Shown: positions 34,605 to 47,325 of the stretch, one piece after another | How the letters are laid out: each line of letters starts with the position of its first letter | Position numbering within the stretch: position 1 is the stretch's first letter | Assembly (NCBI GenBank): GCA_951812925.1 | Contig: OX638372.1 | Span: 7,192,001-7,256,000, forward strand | Direction: 5' to 3' | Length of the DNA: 64,000 bases | From: Calliopum simillimum | Lineage: Eukaryota; Arthropoda; Insecta; Diptera; Lauxaniidae | Translations under genes and position numbers: made by a program | Notes under the pieces: generated by a model | What the model was told of the DNA's origin: nothing | Databases searched by the model: none | What the model saw: only the letters and a program-made list of their open reading frames with translations

Positions 34605-35289
34605 GTGTATTCTATATTGTTCGAAATGTCATCGGAGTATGCAATTAATTGCTTTCTTTACTTTAATTGATTGGTTTTTTTTGGACATATCAGCAATTTG
34701 GAATTAGTACTCTTTGTGGTTGAAATAAATTTACATAAATTAAGTTAACTAAGGTGTTGTTGTTTCATTTATTGCAAAATTTTATCTAAGTATGTATTGA
34801 AATTGGAAATTCTATTTCGCAAAGAACTGTTAAGATGATTCTTTCAAATAAGTTAGTACCGACTTAAGAGTTCTTGCTGAAAAAAATTAATCTGACATTG
34901 GTGAACATAAAGTTTTAGTTAAGGTAAGGTCAAATGTCGTATTCATAGTTGTATTTATAGTTGGATTAGTTAGAAACTAAGTCTTAGTCGACTGCAGTTG
35001 TATAAAACTCATTCTATATGATACAATTTGATGATGCAAAAAGTAATGTCATAATGTGATTGTGACATAATTTTTCTAAATGTCGTCAAATATCATTTGA
35101 AGCTTATGTTGTGGACAGATAGAGAGTTAGTCAATAATAAGCTCACCAATTTGAAACCAATTATTCAAGAATTCAGTAAAAAGAGCACAAATGCGCATCA
35201 ACTCACTCAACTCTTTCGTTTGTACATTGCCTCCGTCGTAAAAGCTCGTGGGATTGAAAATGAGCAAAGTCGATCAACGAACATGCCTG
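34605..35289. other. Non-coding 5' region of cuticle gene 1
   Basis: No gene and no repeat family identified. It could hold regulatory DNA of the cuticle gene. Confidence 0.3.
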
Positions 35290-37200
35290 AGCAATAAAAG
35301 TGTTTTAAGTGGGCTCAAAACAAACACTTCCAGGGTGCGGAAACACCTCTCTTCATGTCCAAAATATGATTTAGAACTTTTCCCATCGATTGGTGCAATA
35401 AATTTTTTGCCAAAAATGGGCCTAAAATGGTCACTTAGACGGGCTGGAGACTCCACTGATCATGTCCAATATATGTTTTCGATCTTTCCTCATCGATTGG
35501 TGCAATAATTTTTTTTACAAAAATGGACTCAAAACAGTCACTTAGAAAGGTCAGAGACACCTATGATCATAACCAAAATATATTTTCGAGCTTTTCACTT
35601 GGACGGGTCCGCGAGTCGTTAGTTAGAAAGGTCGTGGACCCCTCTGGTCATTTCCAAAATATATTTTCGACCTTGCTTATTTCCAAAATAAAACTTCGAC
35701 CTTTTTCCAACGGTTGATGCAATAAAACACTTCTGACCATGTCTAAAATATATTTTCGATCTTTCCACATCGATTGAAGCAATAATTTTTTTTCAAAAAT
35801 GGGCCTAAAACGGTAACTAAGACGGGTTGGAGACACCACTGATCATGTCCAATATATGTTTTCGTTCTTTTCTCATCGATTGGTGTGCATGGCACTCATG
35901 TACATCACTATTCATGGATAGATTCGATTACACGACTGGTCCGAAGATCATGCGTATTTATAGAACCAAGCCTTATTTTCGGGTCTAATGTGTTAAAAGT
36001 TGCGTAATGACTTTCCAGAAACTCTACTGGCTTTTAAAAATAAGTCTTATTTTTCGGCGTAATGGGTTAGAAATTGCGAAATGACTTTCTAGAGATTCTA
36101 CAGGCTTTTAAGAATAAGTCTTATTTGCAGCCCTAATGGGTTAGAAGTTGCGAAATAACTTTCCATAGACTCTACAGGCTCAAAACAGTCACTTAGAAAG
36201 GTCTGAGACACATTTGATCATGTCCAAAATATATTTTTGAGCTTTTCACTTGGACGGGTCGGCGAGTCGTGCACCCCTCTAGTCATGTACAAAAATTTTT
36301 TTTTTTTTTTCAAAAGTGGGCCCAAAACAGTAACTGAGACGGGTCGGAGACACCGCTAATTATGTCCAAAATATGTGTTCGACCTTTCTCCATCGATTGG
36401 TGTGCATGGCACTCATGTACATCACTATTCGTGGATAGATTCGATTACACCACTGGTCCGAAGATCCTGCATATTTATAGAACCAAGCCTTATTTTCGGG
36501 TCTAATGTGTTAGAAGTTGCGTAATGACTTTCCGGAAACTCCACTGGCTTTTGAAAATAAGTCTTATTTTTCGGCGTAATGGGTTAGAAATTGCAAAATG
36601 ACTTTCTGGAGATTCTACAGGCTTTTAAGAATAAGTCTTATTTGCAGCCCTAATGGGTTAGAAGTTGCGAAATAACTTTCCATAGACTCTACAGGCTTAT
36701 GAGAATATGTCTCATTTTCGGGCTGAAGTAATGCGTTAGAAGTTGCGAAACGACTTTCTGGAGATTCTGCAGTCTTATGAGGATAATTCTTATTTTCGGG
36801 CCTAATGGCTGAGGATTGCGAAATGACTTTCCGAATATTCTACGGGCATATGAGAATAAGTCTTATTTTCTGACCTAAAGGAAAGGAGGGAAAGAGAATA
36901 AGTCTTATTTTTATTAATAATAGAAAGCTCAAAAAAAGATGCAAGAAATAGAATTTCTGATAAAATAAATAAAATTATTCCTCATCGTAATCCGATTGTT
37001 ACAGGATAAGTATGAAGGCCTTGGAATGTTTCTTCCCGAGATACATCTCGTCATCATTGATAAACTGTTCTGGATATACGACAGTCTATTGAGAATATGT
37101 ATTATTCTTGGGCCTACTGGATAAAGGATTGCGAATTGACTTTTCTACATGCTTATGAAAATAAGATTAACCTAATAGGAACGGAAATAAGAATGTCATT
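35290..37200. repeat. Satellite-like array with 517-bp higher-order duplication
   Basis: Two kinds of unit alternate. Unit A, about 100 bp, contains ccatcgattggtgcaataa and cacttagacgggtcggagac. Unit B, about 75 bp, contains taatgggttagaagttgcg, actttccagagactctacag and aataagtcttatttt. A block of A plus the bridge tgcatggcactcatgtacat plus several B units is repeated at 517-bp spacing (35881 and 36398). The units decay towards 37200. No gene; the small frames inside are repeat translations. Confidence 0.85.
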
Positions 37201-38744
37201 TCACAACCCCTAGCCCATTAAGCAAAAATATTCAGGAGCACAGATCAGTTTTTAACGTTTAGTTTCAATAACGTTGATCTAAAGCTACATAAGTTAAAAT
37301 AAATCCAAATCGATCAAAACTGGGGGGAAAAAATTAGACTTTCTGGATTTTTGCCGCCAGGGACATGCACGGCCAACTATGACATTTTTTAATTTTTTTA
37401 ATTCAAAATTATGGCTTTTCATGGAATTATTTATTAACAATGTACAATTCTGCATTTTTACGAACGAATTAAAAAATAAATTTGTCCTGTAAATACTGCG
37501 TACTTGTTTTATTCAAAGAAATTGCATGTTTCCCAAATATTTTCTCCTCGTGCTGACATGACATGATAAAGATATCTACAACAATAATAAATCACATAAG
37601 AACAAGAAGAGTAGCCCTGTGACAAAGAACTCGCATGGTCCAGAAAACATTCCAAATAATATAAATACATTTCATACGGCAAAACAAAATAACTCCCAAC
37701 ATATTCTACAGAACATTTTAATACGAAAACATTAATAAAAACAAAAAAATTAAAATAAACCAAACTACACCAACAATAAAAGCAATAAATTCTTATCAAC
37801 ATTTTGTGTTGTGGGTGGGTGGCAACTCTGAAAAGCGCAAATACAATAATCGAAAATCACAACATTCTCTTTTGTTGTTGCAGTTATTTTGGTTGATAAA
37901 TCTTTTGTTGTATGAAAACGATGAATTGTACGTGTCAGTTCCGTAAAATTCTTCGAGTTTATTTTTGTTTTGTTTTTTTATTTTAATTTTTACAATCCTT
38001 TGAAAATACAATTTCATTTTAGAACATTGAGCATTGTTTCATTTGAGTTTGTTTTTTTAACACAGATTTCCCTGGAGCATGAATGTTTTGCGTTGAATTG
38101 TATCATAGCCGAAGTTTTTCAAAATGTTGTTTCTTTATTTAGAAATAAACAAATCTAAAATAAATGTATTTAGTGTTAGCACAATGGAGAAGGATTCGGA
38201 ATTAATTAACAGCGCTTTTAAAACTTTAACATACTAGTAAAATCTTAAAAATAATACTGAAAAGAAAAATGCTTTACAATTGAATCTGTTATTTTTCGCT
38301 TCTCCGAAAATTATTTTTTTTTAATTTTATTTTTTTTTAAAAAAGGATGATCCCGAATTTGGAATCAGTGGCCTCAATAGCTCTCTAAGCCACAATTCAA
38401 ACGTGATATGATTAATTTGTTGAGATAGTTGTCCGCCATTTTGGATCAGCCACTTTGTTTTCAAAAAAGTTGATCCCGAATTCGGATTGAGGAACCCCAA
38501 AACCCCATAGCCACAATTTTATCGTGATAAGATCGTAAAAACATATGAGCTGATATTTATTAAAAATAACCAGAAAAGACTTATATCTGGCTAGGGCCTC
38601 AATGAATCGAGAAAAAGCCGACCTGAAAAGACAGCTCACAATTGCAGTTTAGCAGCAAGACGAAGTCTTAAAAACTTTTGACGGGACGACACCTTTTGCA
38701 TTCGGAAGGATGGACAAAAAGACCTTTCGAAGGATTCATTCCAC
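37201..38744. other. Non-coding stretch, no gene
   Basis: AT-rich, with short frames lacking signals. Nothing else is supported. Confidence 0.35.
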
Positions 38745-38915
38745 TCAAAAACATCCAAAAAAAAAAATTCAAAAAAAAAAACATCCAATGAAAAACATCC
38801 CAAAATAAAAACATCCAAAAAACATTCATTTTTTTTTATTGGGTGTTTCTATTTTGGATGTTTTTCCTTGTTTTTATTTTTGAATGTTTTACATTGGATA
38901 TTATTTTTTTGATGT
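38745..38915. repeat. Palindromic minisatellite, unit aaaaacatccaaaaat
   Basis: The same unit as at 10560-10935: forward copies to about 38825, then inverted copies (ttttggatgttttt). It is a second locus of the family. Confidence 0.75.
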
Positions 38916-40316
38916 TTTTGATAATGACCCTTTCGGAGAATCTAAACTTATCGTTTTTACACCTTGCAGTAAACTTTCCGTGAGAACAGAGCCAAATTTT
39001 TTTCATCTGAAAGAATTGTTTAAATTTGTCTTAATTTCAGTGGAATTTCAGAATCCTAATGAAAAATATATCCTGAAAATCTCCCCTCAGCACTCATACC
39101 ATTGCCAAACTCTTACATATCTTTTAACAGCGCGTTTAATTGCTTTTTCTGATCAGCCTTGCATATGAAATAATGGCACCAACTGCAGTGAACATTCAAC
39201 AGACATACATGTATTTGTACCATTAATACTTAATACGAGCAGCATCCTTTTTCCACTAAAGGTATACAGATACCTACGCAATTGTTTCCTCTTAATTGCT
39301 CTCCATGGCTTACTAACGAACTACGAATTTCCTTACATTCATTTTTATCGTTTGCTCTTTCTGATGGGTTTTTTTTTCCTTTCTTCTTTTTTTCTTTCTT
39401 TATTATCCAAAATCAAGGATTTTATTTCATTTCAATAAGGATTTAAATGCAAAGTGTTTCATAAAAGTGTACAACCCCTCTCTCATTGGTGCCATAATGA
39501 AAGCATGAATCGCTTGCCCCTTTGGCTGAATATTCTGCGCATTTTTCTTTACGTGAATTGCAAACAATTTATTATCCTTTTGTAGCTGTTACTCCTTTTT
39601 TTTTTATTTTTTCATAGCTTATATTATCATTGCTGCTGGATGGATCCCTGGCGGTGATTATGAAAAATGATTGAAAATCCATTACAGTTTTTCAATAAAA
39701 TACATTAAAGATTCTTAACATTGGATTTGGTTAAATTTGTCATTTATTAATTGAATTTTCTCGGAACGATACTCGGGCAGCAGAGTCAGTACATATCATT
39801 CAAAGCCAGACGCCACGGATATTTTGCTTTAAAGCGGAGAAGTGAGTGGATTTTATGCTGTGCGTTTTCAAGTGATTTTACACATGGCAACATTAAATGA
39901 AGATTTAGAAAAAAAAATGTAATTTAGATTTAGTCTCGAAAATCGAAATATTTTTAAGGCACAACCTCAAAACCGACAAAAAAGGATTAAAAAATAGTGT
40001 TCACACACACGTTTTGACTACCGGCACAAGATTTAAATGACTATCAAAAGTCGCGAAAACCAGTTGTATGCAAATTTCTCGATAAATCTAGGATAGCTCT
40101 ACAGAAAAACACTGGACGATAACTTTGAAGGTAAAGTAAATCTCTATTTTCAATAAATAAGGAGTTATTCACTCAATTCTGTTTTTTTTCACTTTTTTGC
40201 CATTTTGTTGTTTGATAGATTTTATTGAATATCTCGTAAACGGGCAATTTTCGTATCCGGAGAAAACAACATTGTCTAAAGTGGCAGAAACGTGGTTATT
40301 TTAACAACGTCCAAAC
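38916..40316. other. Non-coding stretch, no gene
   Basis: No coding exon or named repeat is seen. Confidence 0.35.
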
Positions 40317-40980
40317 GGACCACAAAAAAAAAAAGTCCTGTAGTAGAAAATTGAGGTATCATAAGGTATGGTTTTCAATGTGCTAAAAACGAATCCGAGG
40401 TCAGAATTTAGCCATCACCCTCAGATTTTGAGATATCAGTGCTTAAAGTTGCAGAAAGCACTGTTTTCAGGCTTATGGTGCAGTTCCAGGAAATGTGGTA
40501 GCTCCATTTTTTTAATGACATCAAATAGCCACAATCTTCCTTATAAAACTCTGCCTTCAAACTTTTCCGATTGGACTCTTACTTTCAGAGTTATCTTACT
40601 TTGAAGTAAAGGGTTATCATTTTTATATGTTAAATGGATTTTACGCTACAAATATAATGTAGTGATTTGTATGGGGGTTGAGATACGTTTACTTCAAACG
40701 GTGATATCTCGGGAACTAAAAGTCCAATCGAAAAAATTAGAATGTATAGTTTTATAAAGAAGATTATGGCTATTCGATTCCATTGAAAATATGGAACTAC
40801 ATCGTTTCCTGGAACTGCACCATAAGCCTGAAAACAGTGCTTCCTGCAACTTTAAGCAAGGATACCTCAAAATCTGAGGGTGATGACTAAATTCTGACCA
40901 CGGATTCGTTTTTAGCACATTGAAAACCATACCGTATGGCACCTCAACTTTCTACTACAGGACTTTTTTTTTTGTGGTCC
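40317..40980. mobile_element. Foldback element, 664 bp, with ~300-bp arms
   Basis: The left end ggaccacaaaaaaaaaaagt and the right end acttttttttttgtggtcc-type sequence are inverted. The arms pair along ctgtagtagaaa, aaaacgaatccg, ctcagattttgag, cagtgcttaaagttgcaga and gcttatggtgcagttcc, with small differences. The two overlapping open frames on opposite strands are the same arm read twice. A relic copy lies near 29815-30020. No target duplication was seen. Confidence 0.8.
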
Positions 40981-42058
40981 TGTGTAATTAAATGTTTTGT
41001 TGATCCCATCCTTGTGCTTAAGAAAAAGTAAATGGTTACCTGATGATAATCTATTATCGAATTTCGAAATTGTAAAAAAAAGCTTCCATATGTTATAACA
41101 TCGTGTCTGCCATTACTAAATTGCATTAAAATCATTCCTAACAAAAAATATTTTAGAGACGGCAGACATCCAGAACACTGCTTTTTGTCTTTGGTACAAT
41201 TTCGAAAATGTAAAAAAAAACCCATTCTATGTCATTTCATCGTCCTTATTATTTTGTTAAATAGGGTCTCTAAAATGATACAAACTAGATGGCAGACATT
41301 AAGGATTCAGATTTCCGTTAAAAACCATTGTGGAATTTTACAAAATGGAGGTTTCTACTTGCTTATTAAAGTTAGAAAACATTTCAAATGCTTGGTGGAA
41401 AACTTAATATAATAACGTGTTCCTATACCAAGATATTTGAGGTCAAAGGTCAAAAAAAATAGTTTTTTACAAATATCTCGTTTAGCTAAATTTTACATAA
41501 AAATTTTTTGCAAAAGTTTTGTAGCTTTAGAAATTTCCTTCAGAAAAGATTAAGACATTTTTTTTCATAAGGCTTATGGCTTAGAAGATATGCCAATTCA
41601 AACTTAGTCTAGTTCGCGTCTCCACAGCATAAGTCATAAAAATTGAGAAAAAAATTAATAACTCAAAAACGCGGCACACAAAATGTCAGCCTCTTACAAT
41701 CACCTTATATTTAAAGCTGACCACATTTTTTAAAAAAGGTGGCAGACACGATCCTATTACATACCACAGCAATATTTTTTTCCATTTTTAAAATCAGCAA
41801 CAAATAATTGGCAGACATGGCTTTTAGTGATGGATTTACTTCAATCTTCACAATCATCATCTTCTGCCGAACTATATTATCACATAATTTTTTCTGCCAA
41901 CAGCTCCTTAACTCTTAAGATTTAGTTACCAAAATAACAATCCAATGTTTCATGAAAATCTTGCAAATTTTTATTAAATACTACACTTAAGAACACTTGT
42001 TTTTAAATCTAATCTATCAGTGCTTATGTTCCATATAATTTTGTTGCCTTGTGTTTTG
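40981..42058. other. Non-coding, with dispersed repeats and a poly(A) signal
   Basis: The word ggcagaca recurs here (41101-41820), partly inverted. About 41459-41555 resembles 62630-62725 (caaatatctcg, ttttgtagc, gaaatttcc). AATAAA on the minus strand at 41970-41975 serves cuticle gene 2. Confidence 0.5.
41970..41975 (-). promoter_or_regulatory. Poly(A) signal of cuticle gene 2
   Basis: AATAAA on the minus strand, 84 bp past the stop codon at 42059. Confidence 0.55.
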
Positions 42059-43451
42059 TTACATCTCAACGTCAACTTCCGGCTCCCAAACTGCTGCCAC
42101 AGTTAAATCTTGCTGCTGCTCGACAGCAACTGTTGTGGCTGCACCTGCATCCTGCGAAATTTCTGCAACTGTTTCCTGCACTTGCTGCTGCTGCTGTTGT
42201 TCTTCAACATCATCTACTACCTCGGAAAAATCTGTTGTTGTAGTTGGCACAAATTCAGTAACATCATTTGCATGTTGTTTACGTAGTTTTTGTTGCATTT
42301 CTGCTGCTGCTGTTGTTGTAGCAACAACATCTTGCGAATTTTCTTCCTTTTCCACTGAATCAGCAGCATCAGAATGACTGACTGTCTTAGTTGCTGGTTT
42401 TACTGGCTTTCTTCCATGTCCTTTGTTTGGTTTACGAGGATGTTTGTGATGTTGTTCGTTAACTTTTGGCGGTTCATATTCAGGCACATCAAGACTACGT
42501 GGCAACACTGGTTGATGTTTTGAAAATGTTGCTGCAAGTGGGCAAAAAAAAAAAATTCATTCAACTGTTACACAAGAATTCATTTCCACTTCATTGTACA
42601 GAAATAATTACACATTTATTTTGTCTTTTGACACACTTACATGAATCCTGATGGTAACCCTGGTGATCGGCGGTATAGAAAACGGTCATGAATTCATGAT
42701 TTGGCAACGGATATGAAAAGTAACCTTTGCGTGCCAATACTTTGGTATGTCCAACGGGTAACCAATAGGCACGTTCGTAGCGCGTGTCACCGTTGCTTAG
42801 AACGTATCTGTGCGGAGAGAGCGAAATGGAGAGAGATTGGGTCTTATGAAGGACAAATAAAATTAAAGTGCTTAATCGAAACTTTTTGTCTTATTTAAAA
42901 TGCTTACATCATTTTATTGGATTAATGGAAATATCTGTTAATAGTTAACAAATGATATGTTGACTGAAACAAATATTTATTTGACGCAAACACTGATTTG
43001 TTAACAATAATCAAATCATTTAAATATATCAAAAAACTATAGCAAAAAATCGATGATTTTAGATAGCGATTATTAAGTAACTCTTACACGCTTCCTAAAA
43101 ATTGCTTCTCACTCACCTATACTCATAGTGTCCATCCAAAGAACGACTATCGGATTGTTCAATAAGACGCGGTTTCTTAACATCCGCCGGATGCCAAGTA
43201 CTACGATCATCATCATCTTCCACATCATCGACATATATTGGTGCTGGAGTTGTTGTGGTTTTTGTTGTTGTTGTTGTCGGTCTTGGGCGCTTGGTTGTTG
43301 ACTTTGTTGTCGTCATTGCCGTTGTCCATGTTGGTGTTTTTGTTGTCGTCGTTCTAGTGGGCCGTGGACGTATAGTCCAACGTGCCTCTACGTCACTTAA
43401 CAGACTACAGCAGACGCATACAAATGCGGCCAAAACCAAAGCACGTACCAT
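42059..43451 (-). CDS. Cuticular protein, RR domain, long Gln/Thr-rich tail (gene 2, 324 aa)
   Basis: Join of 43451-43117, 42807-42641 and 42531-42059 on the minus strand. Donors GTGAGT and GTAAGT and acceptors ccgcacag and cttgcag give introns of 309 and 109 bp, and all phases agree (AG|A, T|CA). The protein has a signal peptide (MVRALVLAAFVCVCCSLLSD, to about residue 23), a Thr/Pro/Lys-rich stretch (24-75) like a glycosylated linker, an acidic run, and the chitin-binding type 4 (RR) domain at about 106-166: DGHYEYRYVLSNGDTRYER, KGYFSYPLPN, VFYTADHQGY. The second exon is almost exactly the domain. The tail starts LPRSLDVPEYEPP, then a basic HKHPRKPNKGHGRKP part and a Gln/Val/Glu-rich end. 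It is a secreted structural cuticle protein. Antisense open frames across exon 3 are shadows. Confidence 0.88.
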
Positions 43452-43559
43452 TTTTTATGACCACTTAAAAGAAATTTTATTTTTCAATATTGCAATTTGT
43501 GTGCGATTTATTTTCGACCTCTTATGCGTTATTTTTAGAATGAACCCGCTGTGTAGGGT

Positions 43560-44394
43560 TTATTAACCAAAACCGAGACGAATGCAACTTTAAGCTTTGG
43601 CAGATATTTAAGATTTGATATTTCAGTCAAAATGCATTTGGCTTTTATACTACGTGCCAAAAATTCTTTTCTGAATCCTTATTATTTTAATATTTCTTCT
43701 TCTTCTTCATTTTGTTTATTGTTTGGTATTTACACTGACGTGTCCAAAATTCTGCATTATTGGGTGAATCTTTTTCATATTCTCATTCTCTGGTACTCAA
43801 CCATTCACCTCATTATGTATTTGTCCAAAAATCAAAACCAAAAATCTGCAAATCATTCATTTTTTGGTTTGGTTAATTGTTAACGTTGCTGTTCGTGCCA
43901 TGTTAAGTATGCCAAAAGCAACAGCAACAACAGCAGATTGCACTGCATTAGGCCGTGCTGTGTTGGTTGGTCATTGACCATCATTAGCAACAGACAGCTG
44001 TCGCGGTTCATCCATCTCAACGGCGTACTTCCTCTGTCTGTTGCTTTTACCAAACATCGGTTTATCACTGTCATTGCGTTGCGTGAAATGATATTTTTGT
44101 TGTTTTGAATTGACGGTCATAAAGAAATTTAACCGTCAAATTTTGGGAAATCAAAGTACAATAAACAGTGCATATCGTTGCGGCAAAAGTTTTACAATAT
44201 GGCACCAACAAACACCAACGAATGGTTAATCCCAATCTGCGGTTATGTTAAATTTTTAAAATATTTGGTAGTTACCGTTCTGTTGACTTCAATTCTCATG
44301 TTCTGCTATAAAAAATATTGTTTACTTACGTAGAAAGTACCAACAAATGGTAAGGCTTTGACAAGTGCAAGCGCAAGGTGTTACAAAGAATTTT
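43560..44394. other. Non-coding 5' region of cuticle gene 2
   Basis: No gene and no clear TATA box was found. CAA/CAG words near 43915 are too short to matter. Confidence 0.3.
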
Positions 44395-44680
44395 AATCGA
44401 AAAAAAAATGTTAAATTATAGAAAAACCTTAAAAATTTTGAAAAAGGCGAGAAATGTTGGAAAAGTTAAAAAACGTCAAATGAAAAAGGTGTGAAAAATC
44501 GAAAAATATTGAATAAATTGAATAATCTGGAATAAATCGAAATATTTTGAACAAGTCTAGACTCTGGAATATGGCACCCGAGTTGATCTGGCACCGCTTT
44601 GAATTTCAGTTGCATTCATTTCTATCCATCTTGAAAATTCAGTCTCAAAATATTAAAAAACAATTTATGGTGTTCAACTA
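44395..44680. repeat. Degenerate ~18-bp tandem repeat, left part
   Basis: Units such as gaaatgttggaaaagttaa and tgaaaaatcgaaaaatatt repeat loosely. The array resumes after the element at 44681-45771 and runs to 46140. A related stretch lies in the intron at 13120-13480. Confidence 0.65.
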
Positions 44681-45771
44681 GGGTAAATCCGGGAGATGTT
44701 GCAACCCCAGGTTATATGGCACCTCCTTCCATACCAATATATGGCGCTTTGTAGCATGTCGGTGTGGACAAAATTTAATTCAGTTGCTGTAAATACTTGT
44801 AGGCGGGATTTTAAAAAAAAAAAATTGAGGATGTAAGCGGCTGACTTTTTTCTTGGATATATTTTGAGAGGTAGCAGAGTGGTGAGAATTTAATACAGTT
44901 ATATGGTGTGTATATCAAAATAAACAGAGTTTAATATGATTTCGTTTTCGGATGAATACGAGCGCAAGTATATATATAGTTCTTCATTTCATGGCACTTT
45001 TCGGTACATACCAAATAGAAGAAATGGCACCCTGTCACTGAGGATTATATGGTTCGGGTGCCATTTTTTCATTTTCATGTTATCAGATATTTGTCAGTAC
45101 AAATCCGAAACGCTTGAACGCACAGTCACTCTAGAATCGCAGATTTTTAGTCAAGGAGGAGCAACAATGATTCCTTTTTTCAATTTTATCTGATTAATTT
45201 AAGGTTTTCGCTTTAGAAAACTAAATGGAATCCTTGAATTTAAGTGACATTGGGTCAAAATAGGTGTTAAGTGAAATCGCGGTTGAGTCAACGACTTTGA
45301 AAAACTGTAGGCGGAACACCAGAAAAGAAACGGCCAGAAATCTAACGTCTACTGATAATATGGTTCAGCAGAAAAAGAAGAATTTTATGCAGAAAACAAA
45401 ATCAATGCAACGTATGGTGGTTCCAAAGAAGTAGACTTATAAACGTAATTAGTTAGTTATTAAAGGTGAACAAAATATTTAGTGCCAAGATGAACCTGAT
45501 GAGTGCGTTGGATGTGGGAAAACTATGTACAAATCACTAATATACTGTATGTGGTCAATTCTGCAAAAAAAACTTGAAAACCCCTGGACTCGGTTGATTT
45601 GGCACTCTATAGAAATTCTTTTATATTGAAAAACCATATTATGAAGTACTATTGTTTTGGTTTTGAATTATAAAAAAAAATAAATTTGTTTTTAGTTTCG
45701 TTAAAAATCTTTTCTAATTTTGGGCTTATAGCATTTCAACAAAAAAGGTGCCATATCTCCTAAGTTTGCCT
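44681..45771. mobile_element. Probable pogo-like element remnant, 1.09 kb
   Basis: The left end is gggtaaatccgggagatg and the inverted right end is aggcaaacttaggagatatg, with TA beside each. The word atatggcacc recurs near both ends (44710, inverted near 45750) and inside. A frame around 45316-45560 gives a basic stretch (QQKKKNFMQKTKSMQ) followed by CQDEPDECVGCGKTMY, which resembles the start of the zinc finger at the end of pogo-like transposases. Stops break it. The termini resemble those of the 30393 element (gggtaa...). It sits inside a tandem array. Confidence 0.5.
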
Positions 45772-46140
45772 TAAAAATGGAAAAAATGTTGGAAAAGTTG
45801 ATACTTAAACAACTCGAGAAATGTTAAAAGTCGAAAATAAATGGGAAAGTCAAAAAAGTTTGAAACAGTCGAAAATGATTGAATTGGTCGAAAATTTTGG
45901 ATAGGTTGAAATTTTTTACAAAAGTCGAAATATATTGGAAGGCTCGTGAAATGTTAAGCAATTTAAAGAATGTGTGTGGGAAAAGTTGATAAACGTTAGA
46001 AAAATTTAAAAAGTAAAAAATGTTAGATAAGTCAGGAAATGTTGAAGATATCAGTAAATGTGAAAAAAGGTTAGAAAAATCGAAAAATAGAGAACAATTT
46101 GAAAAATGTATAAAGTTCGAGAATGTTGAAAAATACATTC
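45772..46140. repeat. Degenerate ~18-bp tandem repeat, right part
   Basis: Many loose copies of tcgaaaaatgttgaaaaagt. The open minus-strand frame here, rich in Phe/Ser/Asn, is a translation of the array. Confidence 0.7.
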
Positions 46141-46892
46141 AATAATACACTGTACCCATAGTAGTACCCCGTGGTAGGTTTTCGTTTATGGAATAAAATC
46201 TATAGGGATAATTCCCTTGAATTGATTAAGCACAAAAGAGATAAGATTGAGTGAAGCAGAAAAACAACTATTTTACCGAAATGCTTGAGTTAAGTCTCGC
46301 AAACATTTGTATTTTTTGTTTTTTCGCTGCACCCTAACATGTTTGTTTACATTTTATGCCATACATTCTGCATTTAAGTGACACAATAAACTCAATTAAC
46401 GTCAAAAGTTTAAGCTACGCCGCCTCTGTTCATTGTTTGCTCGCTAGCCTGCCTTGGTGATGCGTAACTCAAAAGCCAAAAAGCACTTGTGGTCAAAAAA
46501 TTATGAAAAATTCATTTAAAGTGAACTTCACTTAAAAACCTGTTATTTTGTAGGTAGAATTTATTTAAGTTTTTCGTTTTTTTTTCGTTTTTTTGTTTTT
46601 TAAGTGAAAAATTAAGTCAAATGTTATATTTTTTCACTGCTGACATTTTAAAAGCTACTTCATGTCCTTTTGAAAAACAATACAAAATTCTTACAGAGTC
46701 ATTTCTTTACCAAAATGAGAATTTCAAAAAACTTACATGATTGCCACTTAAGAGATATTTAAGGTAATATTTTAACAAAGTTTAAGGGAACGTTGCAAGC
46801 GTTTTTATGAAACCGTTTTTTAATGTCATCACGTTAAGAACTCCGCTTAATTTGTCAGCTTAGAATTGTATTTTGATGAAATATTGATTTTT
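46141..46892. other. Non-coding stretch, no gene
   Basis: No coding or repeat structure could be named. Confidence 0.35.
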
Positions 46893-47325
46893 TTATTTTT
46901 TAACAAATTCATTACCATATGGAACTGGTGGAGGTAAAAAACCGGCCAAAACAGTTAAGCACCATGTTAACGCCTTGTTCACAACATATACGGTTGGTTT
47001 TTTAGTTGAAAAGGCTTTGAAGAGGGTAAAAGGCATATAGAAGGCAGGTAAAAGAAGGCATTTTCGGAAACTTCTTGCATACACTGTAATATCACAAATT
47101 TTTCTGATCTTTCATCACTTGAAAATTTCTTCCCACGAAGTATTTCTTTTTTTTTAGGTTGGGAGAAGGTTATTATTGGAGCCAAATCAAGATGAAGATG
47201 AGATGAGGATCAGCGAAAATTTCGAAGCCCACCCAGTGCAGGGTGACCATCACATCACGGCTCTTGTGAACAAGCACGTTATAGTGCAGTACGAAAACAC
47301 CTGCAATCAATTTTCCTTTTCTTTT
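46893..47325 (-). pseudogene. Mariner-type transposase fragment, C-terminal half
   Basis: The minus strand gives VLHYNVLVHKSRDVMVTLHW and VGFEIFADPH, matching the HDNAPVHxSxxV...LxxxGFExxxHPPYSPD region. The catalytic Asp of HDNA is Tyr here. Then, with shifts, LKKKKYFVGRNFQVMKDQK resembles FPNLKKxLxGxKFxSDEEV. The plus-strand open frame 47176-47421 is its antisense shadow. Confidence 0.55.

Noticed and set aside
35290..36950. Regular spacing that could suggest a CRISPR-like array
   Set aside because: Units are adjacent and degenerate, with no unique spacers, in an insect genome; it is satellite-like DNA.
42051..42377. Plus-strand frame rich in Cys/Ser/Thr
   Set aside because: Antisense of exon 3 of cuticle gene 2, which has consistent splice sites and phases.
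45824..46138. Phe/Ser/Asn-rich 104-codon frame
   Set aside because: Translation of a degenerate ~18-bp tandem repeat.
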